Source: Lachnospiraceae bacterium UBA1766 (GTDB lineage Bacteria; Bacillota; Clostridia; Lachnospirales; Lachnospiraceae). Taken from it: a DNA stretch of 64,000 nt. Positions 49,120 to 56,857 of the stretch are shown piece by piece. Position numbers and translations under genes: made by a program. Under the pieces are notes generated by a model, which was not told the DNA's origin, searched no databases, and was given only the letters and a program-made list of their open reading frames with translations. Location: NCBI GenBank assembly GCA_002314715.1, contig DCGY01000049.1, forward strand, positions 17,939-81,938. Direction: 5' to 3'. Position 1 is the first letter of the stretch; the number at the start of each line of letters is the position of its first letter.

Positions 49120-50289
49120 CTAATAAAAAATATGATGTCCAATGGTAATGCCGGTCAAACCGGCCACAGGTCTTCGGAAGAATACACAGTTTCCAACGGT
49201 GGTTTTGCCGGCCATCGCCTCATCTGCCGCACGATAACAGCTTTCGTTTGCCTTGTTGGTGGCAAGTGCCAACTCCAGACGTCCGCTTTCCGCAGGAGAA
49301 AACTGTCCTTTTTGATATACCACTCCCACCAAAGTATTGGGGAATTGGTTGCTGAGCATTCGATTGATTACCACACTTCCCACAGCCACCTGCCCTTCAT
49401 AGGGTTCTCCTACTGCCTCGCAATAGATCAAATTGGCCAGAAGGTATCGGTCTCCATCCGCGAAGGTAATGTCGCCGATGCTTCTCCAGGTTCCACCCGC
49501 CGCCAGCTGAGACAATCGGATTTCTTCCTCCAGCTTTTTCTTCAGGTAAGTCAGGTCCTCTTCCTTTTTCCTGATGTCTGCCTCGTACTGGGCTGCCTTT
49601 GCTTCTGTGGCCTCAATATTGTCCTCGTACCGGGCAATGGTTTTGGAGGTCTGACTAATCAGTCCGGCCACCTTATTCTTTTCCTGCTCCGCCTCAAGAG
49701 ACAAATTGTCCAAAACCGCCATTTCATATTCCAGGGTTTCTTTGGTTTCCTGCACATAATCCCGGTTTTGCTTGTACTCCTCCAGCTTTTGCTTGTCGTA
49801 ATTATCAATCTGCTCGTACCAGTCCGCTTTATTCAGCATACTGAAAAACTTGGTGATGTCCAAAATGGCACTTACCATATCGGAATCATTTCGTTCGTAC
49901 ATGGATCTGACGCGAACCACCATGCTTTCATACTGTTCTTCCTGGATTTTTATGGCCTCTTCCAGCTTATTGGTGGCCTCTGCAATACTCTGTTCCTTCT
50001 CCGCGATCTGATTTTCCAGATCCTCCAGGTGTTCACTAACCTCTGTAAGCTCTGTTTTCAGATTCTTCAATTCTTTTTCCAGGCCTGCCTGATTCTCCTT
50101 AAGCCGATCCAGCTCATCCTGGGTCTTATCCAGCTTGTTTTCCAGAGCATCCTTTTCTTTTTCTGCCTGATCAATCTGCTGCTGTGTACTGTTGGCTGCC
50201 TGAACCGTTTGGGGCGGTTCCACAAAAAGGATTTCATGCATCATGAAACAGGTAACCAGCAACAATGCAATATACTTTGCCCGTTTCAC
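49120..50289 (-). CDS. Secreted cell wall hydrolase with coiled coil and SleB/CwlJ domain
   Basis: 389 residues from a GTG with AGGAG eight bases upstream; another GTG three codons earlier overlaps that site. A signal peptide (YIALLLVTCFMMHEILFVEP) is followed by ~220 residues of coiled coil rich in Glu, Lys and Gln, like the N-terminal part of PcsB-type hydrolases. The C-terminal ~125 residues form a Hydrolase_2 domain (LLANLIYCEAVGEPYEGQVAVGSVVINRM; FSPAESGRLELAL) with the catalytic Glu of SleB in YCEA. It cuts peptidoglycan and may be regulated through its coiled coil. It is the last gene of the run from sua5. Confidence 0.88.
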   Translation of the reverse strand: MKRAKYIALLLVTCFMMHEILFVEPPQTVQAANSTQQQIDQAEKEKDALENKLDKTQDELDRLKENQAGLEKELKNLKTELTEVSEHLEDLENQIAEKEQSIAEATNKLEEAIKIQEEQYESMVVRVRSMYERNDSDMVSAILDITKFFSMLNKADWYEQIDNYDKQKLEEYKQNRDYVQETKETLEYEMAVLDNLSLEAEQEKNKVAGLISQTSKTIARYEDNIEATEAKAAQYEADIRKKEEDLTYLKKKLEEEIRLSQLAAGGTWRSIGDITFADGDRYLLANLIYCEAVGEPYEGQVAVGSVVINRMLSNQFPNTLVGVVYQKGQFSPAESGRLELALATNKANESCYRAADEAMAGKTTVGNCVFFRRPVAGLTGITIGHHIFY

Positions 50290-50327
50290 GTGCTTCACTC
50301 CTTTCCGTTTCCCGGGCTCTTTGGGAA

Positions 50328-50813
50328 TTATAATTGAATTTTAATGGTTTTTCCGGTTCTGCTGTATGGGATGATGGTTATGCCTGCTGCCGCAAACATC
50401 TTCTTTGCCGCCTTATTGGTAGGGGTTCCCTCATACTTATCGCTGTCATATACCACGCAGGTGATTCCCGCCTGAATAATTGCCTTGGCACATTCATTGC
50501 AGGGGAACAGCGATACATAAAGCTTCGTCCCCTCCAGGGAACCGCCTCTGTAGTTTAATATGGCATTCAGTTCCCCATGGGTCACGAAGGGATATTTGGT
50601 ATCCAAAAGCTCTCCCTCTCTCGCCCAGGGAAACTCCTCATCGGAGCAACCCTTAGGAAATCCGTTGTATCCCATGGACAATATTTTATTGTCCTTGCTT
50701 ACAATACAGGCTCCCACCTGGGTATTGGGGTCCTTGGACCGCATCCCGGCCAGATGCGCCACACCCATAAAATACTCATCCCAGCTGATGTAATCTTGTC
50801 TTTTCTCGCTCAT
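50328..50813 (-). CDS. dCMP deaminase family protein
   Basis: A 161-residue zinc deaminase. The motifs HGELNAILN (zinc His and catalytic Glu; Gly replaces the usual Ala) and PCNECAKAIIQAG (two zinc Cys) are intact. It converts dCMP to dUMP for dTTP synthesis; ComEB of Bacillus belongs here. It follows upp after 14 bases, linking pyrimidine salvage steps. Confidence 0.92.
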   Translation of the reverse strand: MSEKRQDYISWDEYFMGVAHLAGMRSKDPNTQVGACIVSKDNKILSMGYNGFPKGCSDEEFPWAREGELLDTKYPFVTHGELNAILNYRGGSLEGTKLYVSLFPCNECAKAIIQAGITCVVYDSDKYEGTPTNKAAKKMFAAAGITIIPYSRTGKTIKIQL

Positions 50814-50827
50814 CTTTGCGTCCTATC

Positions 50828-51457
50828 TTATAAGGTACCGAAAATACGGTCTCCCGCATCTCCAAGTCCGGGCACAATATAACCGTGATCGTTTAACTTT
50901 TCATCCAAGGCACCGATGTATACATCCACATCCGGATGGGCCTCGGTAAAGGTTTTCACGCCTTCGGGAGCCGCAATAATGCACATAAAATGAATATTTT
51001 TGCAGCCCTTATCCTTTAACATCTGTACCGCTGCCGCAGAAGAACCGCCGGTAGCCAACATGGGGTCTACCACAAACACTTCTCTCTCTGCACAATCTGC
51101 AGGAAGCTTACAATAATATTCCACCGGTTCCAAGGTCTCCGGATCTCTGTAAAGTCCGATATGACCCACTTTTGCTGCAGGAATCAGGTTCAGCACACCG
51201 TCAACCATACCAAGTCCCGCACGAAGAATGGGAATGATTGCCATCTTCTTTCCCTTTAATTCTTTCACGGTCGCAGGGCAAATTGGAGTTTTAATCTCTA
51301 CATCCTCCAAGGGAAGATTTCTGGTGGCTTCATAACAAATCAGCATTGCAATCTCACTGATGGTCTGTCGAAAGTCCTTGGTACCTGTGTCCTCTCTGCG
51401 GATAAAACCGATTTTGTGCTGTAACAAAGGATGATCCATAACTACTACTTTTGCCAT
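50828..51457 (-). CDS. upp: Uracil phosphoribosyltransferase
   Basis: 209 residues from [20 protein letters not shown], an ATG with GGAGG upstream; a start five codons earlier is inside that site. The PRPP loop [18 protein letters not shown] and the C-terminal [10 protein letters not shown] are typical. It makes UMP from uracil and PRPP. The gene lies near the atp operon, as in Bacillus. Confidence 0.97.
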   Translation of the reverse strand: MAKVVVMDHPLLQHKIGFIRREDTGTKDFRQTISEIAMLICYEATRNLPLEDVEIKTPICPATVKELKGKKMAIIPILRAGLGMVDGVLNLIPAAKVGHIGLYRDPETLEPVEYYCKLPADCAEREVFVVDPMLATGGSSAAAVQMLKDKGCKNIHFMCIIAAPEGVKTFTEAHPDVDVYIGALDEKLNDHGYIVPGLGDAGDRIFGTL

Positions 51458-51593
51458 ATTTAATTCCTCCATAAGTTTAATAATATGATGTAAGTCTCAA
51501 AAATTACTATCTGTGATGAAATGGTTACTCTGCACGACCTGCCCCCAAAATCCATACAATATTCGCATGTCGTGAGTTTATAAGGCCTCTCTT

Positions 51594-52409
51594 TTAGAAT
51601 GAATGGCCGCCGCCACCCCCCGAGGAGCCGCCGCCTCCGCCACCCGAAGAGCCACCGCCGCCGGAAGAGCTGTCGGAGGATTCCACGGGAGAATAGATCT
51701 TCGTGGTATGGGTTTTTCTTTCCCGCACATCGTGCAATTCAAACTGCAATCTGGCCTTCTCCAGCAGTTCTCTTTCGGAAGGCTTTCCCAGCCTGGATGC
51801 CATACTGATAATACCGAAATTGATTAATCCCGCAGCCAATAATGCAATCAGGAAATTACTGATATACTTCATGGGTTGGGCAATTCTGTCTCCGTTCACC
51901 ACCTGATATACCTGATCAAATGCCTCGGATGCGCAGGTAAAATACTCCTGCCTGCCGGCATATTTATAGACATTGTCCGTGATCGTATAAGCATAGGACG
52001 AGCCTAAAATCGAATACATATTCCCGTCGGAGAACAAATAAATTTCCCGATTACGCATATCAATGGTAAACAAAACACCATTTTCCACACCCTCGCCCAG
52101 CATGTCATGGAAATAGACTTTGGAAAAAGAAGCCGTGGAATGATTATTCACATCCACCGTAACAAACAGGGCATTGGCAAACCCGGTAATCCGTTTCATC
52201 TCTTCCACCAGACTGCTTTCTTCCTCTCCTGTAAGCAAATCCGCGTAGTCATCCAAGTAGACACCATACCCGGTTTCTTCGTTTACAAAGCGAAGGGTTT
52301 TCTCTGCTCTCGCCACGTTGGTATTGGTCAGGAACAAGAAGCCAATCAGGACAAGGGGCAGAAAAAGCTGCCAAAACCTTGATATTTTATATGGTTTATC
52401 GATTTTCAT
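51594..52409 (-). CDS. TPM domain membrane protein with Gly/Ser tail
   Basis: A 271-residue protein. A signal anchor (FWQLFLPLVLIGFLFLTN) is followed by a TPM domain (NEETGYGVYLDDYADLLTGEEESSLVEEM) facing outward, a second membrane segment near residue 190 (FLIALLAAGLINFGIISMA), then a cytosolic part that ends in a Gly/Ser-rich tail (GGGGSSGGGGGGSSGG). This is the layout of YgcG-type proteins. Its start overlaps the zinc-ribbon gene by 14 bases, so the two are probably partners. Confidence 0.85.
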   Translation of the reverse strand: MKIDKPYKISRFWQLFLPLVLIGFLFLTNTNVARAEKTLRFVNEETGYGVYLDDYADLLTGEEESSLVEEMKRITGFANALFVTVDVNNHSTASFSKVYFHDMLGEGVENGVLFTIDMRNREIYLFSDGNMYSILGSSYAYTITDNVYKYAGRQEYFTCASEAFDQVYQVVNGDRIAQPMKYISNFLIALLAAGLINFGIISMASRLGKPSERELLEKARLQFELHDVRERKTHTTKIYSPVESSDSSSGGGGSSGGGGGGSSGGGGGHSF

Positions 52410-54084
52410 ATTCCTGACCTCCTCTCTTGTCGAACTGAGGGAGAGGCCTGCAGGTCAGCTCATTGTGGCTTCGCATAATATCCAAAAAGCTCCAGCCTAC
52501 CAGCAATAAACAGGCTACTACAATTCCGTAATAATACAAATCCGAAACCGGATGGAACAGCCCCACAAGGATACACGCCAGTAAAGCAGCCACCGGTTTC
52601 AGAAAGGCTTTCCTTTTGAAGGACCAACGCTCCACGGAATCCTTCCGGGAAGAAATGTCCTGCATTGATTTGGGTTTTCCCTTTATCAGACGAACAAAAC
52701 GGCTGACCACAATCGGGAACCCGACTAAGATATAAAAGAACAACGCTATGGCGAAAAAATCACTGAATTGTTCTCGGACATCAAGAAAACGTAAAACAAA
52801 CAGGAGCATTCCGATAAAGGAGTAGCCCAATAACAGAATGGCAATTTGAAGTCCTGTTTTTTCCGACTTTTCAAGACGTTTTTGCTCCTTTTTTCGAAGC
52901 CTTTTTGCTTCCTTTTCCGAAAGCGGCAGTTCTCGCTTTCCGTGAATCTTCACATACCCCTCATCATCCAGCATGGTATGCCTGTTATAAATTCGATTCA
53001 TCTGACGATTGATCAAAAACATGGCTACAATGGCCGCAAACCCGGCAATTGTGGTCACCATTAACGGCGAAAGGGTAAAGGCCAGGTTCAGCAAGACAAA
53101 AATAGGCAAGGTAAAAAGTAAGGTACCCAGCAAAAATTTCTTATAATCCATGGGAATATCCGCTGCAATTTTGCCGGTTTGACCGTTCACCACCGCATAG
53201 CAGACGCTTTTTCCATCCGCGTTGCGGTTGGCCAAAAACCATACCGGGAACAGACCCATCTGTACCTGTGTATTCTTTGGTTTTAATTGTTTTTCCAGCT
53301 TTTCCCGGTTCAGGGAACTTTTCGTGCGAAGCTTACGCATGGCGCGATAAGAACAATCCTTTGCCACCAGGGATTTCCCCTTATCCTCATAAACATTGTA
53401 ATCCACATCGCTCATATCCGCATAAAATCCGCTCAGATATGTAGGTTTAAAATCTTCCGCATCCTGCATATCAAAGGGCGCAATGGCTCCGCTTAAGCTG
53501 TCCGAAAATTTAGAGGATGCATCATAGGAGAGCCCTTCACAGGTTTCACTCACCTGAAAGTCCACATCATAATGATCCGTGTAAACATAATCGCCTCTTC
53601 GATATTCGGTTGTACCGGTGGTGTGTACCGGACCCCTGGTAGAAAAGCCATACACCCAGTAAGGCATATAAATCCCTCGGAATCGTTCCACATTGGTGTC
53701 CAGTCGAAAATCCTTGGGTGCAAACAAAGAGCGACGAAGCAGCCCCCTGTAAGCCCGCATACAATCCAGCTTGGTGATTTTGAAGGGAATCACATAATCC
53801 GGACATTTTTCATCCGTCAGCCTGCCCTCCAAAAGGTCAGAACTGCCACAATAATTACAAAAAGTGGCCGCTGTCGTATCATCCGTCAGCAATTCACCGC
53901 CACATTGGGGGCAGGTGAATCGATAGGCTTCGAAAGTCTGACGTCCCGTTGCCAGAATCTTCTTATTTTCATTCTGACTCGCAATTTCCTGCGGGTCAAA
54001 ATCCCCCTGACAATGGGCGCATTTCATTTTTTGTGTAGCGGGATCAAATCGAAGCTCACCGCTACAGGAAGGACATGCAAACAT
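52396..54084 (-). CDS. Double zinc-ribbon membrane protein
   Basis: A 562-residue protein. Two Cys4 zinc ribbons lie at the N terminus (CPSCSGELRF with CAHCQGD; then CPQCGGELL with CNYCGSSD). A large soluble part follows, then about six hydrophobic segments in the second half (LLGTLLFTLPIFVLLNLAF onward), with a charged cytosolic loop (KEAKRLRKKEQKRLEKSEKTG) between them. I know no function. It overlaps the TPM gene by 14 bases. The strong ribosome binding site GGAG precedes the ATG. Confidence 0.78.
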   Translation of the reverse strand: MFACPSCSGELRFDPATQKMKCAHCQGDFDPQEIASQNENKKILATGRQTFEAYRFTCPQCGGELLTDDTTAATFCNYCGSSDLLEGRLTDEKCPDYVIPFKITKLDCMRAYRGLLRRSLFAPKDFRLDTNVERFRGIYMPYWVYGFSTRGPVHTTGTTEYRRGDYVYTDHYDVDFQVSETCEGLSYDASSKFSDSLSGAIAPFDMQDAEDFKPTYLSGFYADMSDVDYNVYEDKGKSLVAKDCSYRAMRKLRTKSSLNREKLEKQLKPKNTQVQMGLFPVWFLANRNADGKSVCYAVVNGQTGKIAADIPMDYKKFLLGTLLFTLPIFVLLNLAFTLSPLMVTTIAGFAAIVAMFLINRQMNRIYNRHTMLDDEGYVKIHGKRELPLSEKEAKRLRKKEQKRLEKSEKTGLQIAILLLGYSFIGMLLFVLRFLDVREQFSDFFAIALFFYILVGFPIVVSRFVRLIKGKPKSMQDISSRKDSVERWSFKRKAFLKPVAALLACILVGLFHPVSDLYYYGIVVACLLLVGWSFLDIMRSHNELTCRPLPQFDKRGGQEYENR

Positions 54085-54112
54085 AATAGTCTCCGCACTC
54101 CTTTATCTTTGA

Positions 54113-54553
54113 TTAATTTTCCAATGCGGAAATTTTGTTGATTCTTCTCTGGTGCTTTTCTTCCTTGGAGAACTCTGTGTTTAAGAAAGTATCTACAATA
54201 TCCAGGCCCAAATTCACACCTACCATACCGCCTCCGAGTGCCAACACATTAGCATCATTGTGAAGTCTGGTCATCTTTGCAGACAGGGTGTCAGAGCAAA
54301 GTGCGCAACGAATTCCCTTTACTTTATTCGCTGCAATGCTGATGCCGATACCGGTGGTGCAAACCACAATACCCTTCTCGCACTCTCCCGCTGCCACAGC
54401 CTTTGCCGCTGCCACACCGAAATCCGGATAGTCTACGCTGGATTTATCAAAGCAGCCAAAGTCCTTTACTTCATAACCGCTTTCCTCTAAGTGCTTCTTT
54501 ACCTGCTCCTTTAAATCAAATCCGCCGTGATCGCTTCCAATTGCAATTTTCAT
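54113..54553 (-). CDS. rpiB: Ribose 5-phosphate isomerase B
   Basis: 146 residues from MKIAIGSDHGGFDLKEQV, with GGAGGG seven bases upstream; the start five codons earlier is inside that site. The catalytic Cys lies in GIVVCTTGIGISIAANKV. It interconverts ribose 5-phosphate and ribulose 5-phosphate in the pentose phosphate pathway. It follows sua5, as in Bacillus (ywlC-ywlF). Confidence 0.95.
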   Translation of the reverse strand: MKIAIGSDHGGFDLKEQVKKHLEESGYEVKDFGCFDKSSVDYPDFGVAAAKAVAAGECEKGIVVCTTGIGISIAANKVKGIRCALCSDTLSAKMTRLHNDANVLALGGGMVGVNLGLDIVDTFLNTEFSKEEKHQRRINKISALEN

Positions 54554-54574
54554 TCGAATACCCTCCACATATTT

Positions 54575-55636
54575 TTATTTGTTATTTCCTACCCAGACCA
54601 CTTTATGGCCTGCTGCCTTTAACAGTCGATTCATAATAGCCTCTCCCAAGCCTTCCTTCCAAAAGCCTTCGGAATAAATTCTGGTTACGCCATCTTCATC
54701 AAATTCCCGCAAAACACCGTACAAATTTCGGGCAATTTCTTCCTCGTTTGAAATACTGCCCACCACCCGAACCACCTGGGCCCGATAGCCTGCTGCCGAT
54801 TCACTGGTGGCAATGACACCGGTTTTTTCACCCTTTTGTTCATCTTCTTCCACATGCCGGTTAATATATGCGATTACATCCGCTTCCGGTCCGGCCACAA
54901 TGGTAAGCTCTCCCTTGGGCGCATAATGTCGATATTTCATGCCGGGTGCTCTGGGAGCCTGTTTGGAATCCGCATCAATAATCGCCTGATCCCATTCCAC
55001 CTTTCCCAAAACCTTCTGAAGCATTTCTTCCGTAATATATCCCGGTCTCAATATCTGAGGGGGCGTGGTGGTCAAATCAATAATGGTGGATTCCAATCCG
55101 ATTCCCACGAAGCCTCCGTCAATAATCATATCGATTTTCCCTGCCAGATCCTCAATCACATACTTTGCCAATGTGGGACTGGGTTTTCCGGAGGTATTGG
55201 CGCTGGGAGCCGCAATATAACCGCCACTGCACTCGATCAGCTCAAGGGCCGTCTTATGTACCGGCATACGCACCGCCACCGTCTCCAAACCACCGGTGGT
55301 CTCATAAGGCACCGCATCGGATTTGGGAAGCACCATGGTCATAGGCCCCGGCCAGAACGCATCCGCCAAAAGATAGGCCTCCCTGGGGATTTCCTTTACG
55401 ATTTTCTTTAGGGCCTCCATATTGGCAATGTGCACGATTAATGGATTGTCGGAGGGACGCCCTTTTGCCGCATAAATCTTTTTGGAAGATTCCGGATTCA
55501 ACGCATCTCCGCCCAATCCGTATACCGTTTCCGTGGGAAATGCCACCAATCCTCCCTTTTGCAGAATCTCTCCCGCAAGGCGAAGGGCTTCTCTATCCGG
55601 TTGTTCTTCCGTCATTGAAACAATTTTGGTTTCCAT
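54575..55636 (-). CDS. Threonylcarbamoyl-AMP synthase, Sua5 type
   Basis: A 353-residue enzyme making threonylcarbamoyl-AMP for the t6A modification of tRNA. The YrdC domain is clear (AFPTETVYGLGGDALNPES, KIYAAKGRPSDNPLIVHI, AAPSANTSGKPSP), and the C-terminal Sua5 domain (APGMKYRHYAPKGELTIV) marks the long form. It leads the run sua5-rpiB-zinc ribbon-TPM-upp-dCMP deaminase-SleB. The ribosome binding site is weak. Confidence 0.95.
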   Translation of the reverse strand: METKIVSMTEEQPDREALRLAGEILQKGGLVAFPTETVYGLGGDALNPESSKKIYAAKGRPSDNPLIVHIANMEALKKIVKEIPREAYLLADAFWPGPMTMVLPKSDAVPYETTGGLETVAVRMPVHKTALELIECSGGYIAAPSANTSGKPSPTLAKYVIEDLAGKIDMIIDGGFVGIGLESTIIDLTTTPPQILRPGYITEEMLQKVLGKVEWDQAIIDADSKQAPRAPGMKYRHYAPKGELTIVAGPEADVIAYINRHVEEDEQKGEKTGVIATSESAAGYRAQVVRVVGSISNEEEIARNLYGVLREFDEDGVTRIYSEGFWKEGLGEAIMNRLLKAAGHKVVWVGNNK

Positions 55637-55712
55637 ACTTTTTTGCCCGTTTCTTTTCTAAAAGTCATACTTATTCGTATTATACCACAATCGACAAAAA
55701 AGTGCCAACTCC

Positions 55713-55750
55713 AAAAAAGTGGCAACCTTCCCTCCGAAAGTCGCCACTTT
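55713..55750 (-). terminator. Terminator upstream of sua5
   Basis: On the minus strand AAAGTGGC pairs with GCCACTTT (8 bp plus inner pairs), followed by TTTTTT. The sequence AAAAAAGTG-CAAC is repeated 17 bases further on. It lies 11 bases past the small 67-residue reading frame and supports that frame being a gene. Confidence 0.7.
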
Positions 55751-55760
55751 ACTTTCCTAT

Positions 55761-55964
55761 TTACTTTTTCATCAATAAATCAATACTGTCCTGCAGCATT
55801 TCCTGAAAATTCCCCGTGGCTGCTTTCTTCACGGTTTTTTCCGTTTCCCGCTTCGGTTGGTCCATACTCCGAAAAGCAGGTGTTACCATAGTGACCATAT
55901 ACAGGTCGTTTTTTAAGTAGATTGCTTTATTTTCCTCCTCCGTGACTCCACTTCCCGTGGGCAA
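55761..55964 (-). CDS. Possible small protein of unknown function
   Basis: 67 residues if a TTG is used; the frame is closed by a stop shortly before. The body (KAIYLKNDLYMVTMVTPAF; TVKKAATGNFQEMLQDSIDLL) looks protein-like and amphipathic at its end. A very strong site GGAGGAGG lies inside the reading frame, but no ATG, GTG or TTG follows it at a proper distance; only an in-frame ATC does. A terminator lies right after the stop. The real start is unsolved. Confidence 0.45.
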   Translation of the reverse strand: MPTGSGVTEEENKAIYLKNDLYMVTMVTPAFRSMDQPKRETEKTVKKAATGNFQEMLQDSIDLLMKK

Positions 55965-56071
55965 AACCGCATTTTTCGGTCATCTGCATCCTTGCAAATG
56001 CTACTTCTTGTACTATATATCGGTTACTTTTTGAAATACTTAACTATATTTAGTGGTTTTTTGAAATTTTT

Positions 56072-56782
56072 TTAATTTTTCTGTTTCAGCCACTCCACGA
56101 TACCCTCTGCCACCGCCCAGGCAATACGGTCCTGATATTCCCCGGTGCACAATGCCCCGGCTTCTCTTTTATTTGACAAAAAGCCGCATTCCACAATGGC
56201 TGTAGGCACCTTGCTGTTTCGCAGAAGATAATAGTCCTTATTTCCCTTGGTCTGTCTGTTATTTTCCGGATCCACCCGTTCCACCAGGCTTTCCTGCAAA
56301 ATACCGGCCAGGGCTTTCCCTTCTCTGCTTCCCTCATAATAAAAAACCTGGGCTCCGTGAATGGATTCCTTGGGGTAACTGTTTTGATGAATGCTGACGC
56401 ACAAATCCGGATGAGCTTCGTTTATAATTTTCACACGGTTTTCCATGTCCTCCCGCTTCTGCCGTTTTGAGTCGGACAAGGCCAGGTCCCTATCCTCCTG
56501 CCTGGTCAGAGTTACCTCCACGTCAAGCGCCTCCAGATACCGGGCCACTCGCTCTGCAATCGCCAGGTTCACATCTTTTTCCAAAATCCCATTCATTCCA
56601 ACCTTTCCGGGATCAAACCCTCCGTGCCCCACGTCAATTACCACCTGCGCCGGTCGATTGGTCAAAACGGCTGCGCTGACCGCCTGTTCCTGTATCGCTA
56701 CTTCCCGTCCCAAAAGTGCCATGGAAAGCAAAAACAGTAGTGCACAGCATTGCTCCATATATTTTTCTACTCTGTCTCTCAT
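56072..56782 (-). CDS. cwlD: N-acetylmuramoyl-L-alanine amidase, CwlD-like
   Basis: A 236-residue Amidase_3 zinc enzyme. An N-terminal signal anchor (QCCALLFLLSMALLGREV) is followed by the zinc ligands His in VIDVGHGGFDPG, Glu in ILEKDVNLAIAERV and His in VSIHQNSYP, and the catalytic Glu in TAIVECGFLSN. The length and the GKVGMNGILEKDVNL segment match CwlD, which makes muramic-lactam in the spore cortex. If so, the organism may sporulate, though other wall roles are possible. Confidence 0.85.
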   Translation of the reverse strand: MRDRVEKYMEQCCALLFLLSMALLGREVAIQEQAVSAAVLTNRPAQVVIDVGHGGFDPGKVGMNGILEKDVNLAIAERVARYLEALDVEVTLTRQEDRDLALSDSKRQKREDMENRVKIINEAHPDLCVSIHQNSYPKESIHGAQVFYYEGSREGKALAGILQESLVERVDPENNRQTKGNKDYYLLRNSKVPTAIVECGFLSNKREAGALCTGEYQDRIAWAVAEGIVEWLKQKN

Positions 56783-56814
56783 ACCAAGCCCCGATTGCCA
56801 TTTGTTTCAATATA

Positions 56815-56853
56815 TGAAAAAAAGGACTGCTTATGCCCACATAAGCAATCCTT
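56815..56853 (-). terminator. Terminator after the GH18 gene
   Basis: On the minus strand AAGGATTGCTTATG pairs with CATAAGCAGTCCTT (14 pairs, one G-T) around a 4-base loop, followed by TTTTT. Confidence 0.88.
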
Positions 56854-56857
56854 CTCA

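Noticed and set aside
49057..50337. A 426-residue plus-strand frame opposite the SleB-like gene
   Set aside because: The repetitive Phe/Leu/Val-rich sequence is what the complement of a Gln/Glu/Lys coiled coil gives; the minus-strand protein has a signal peptide and a known domain.
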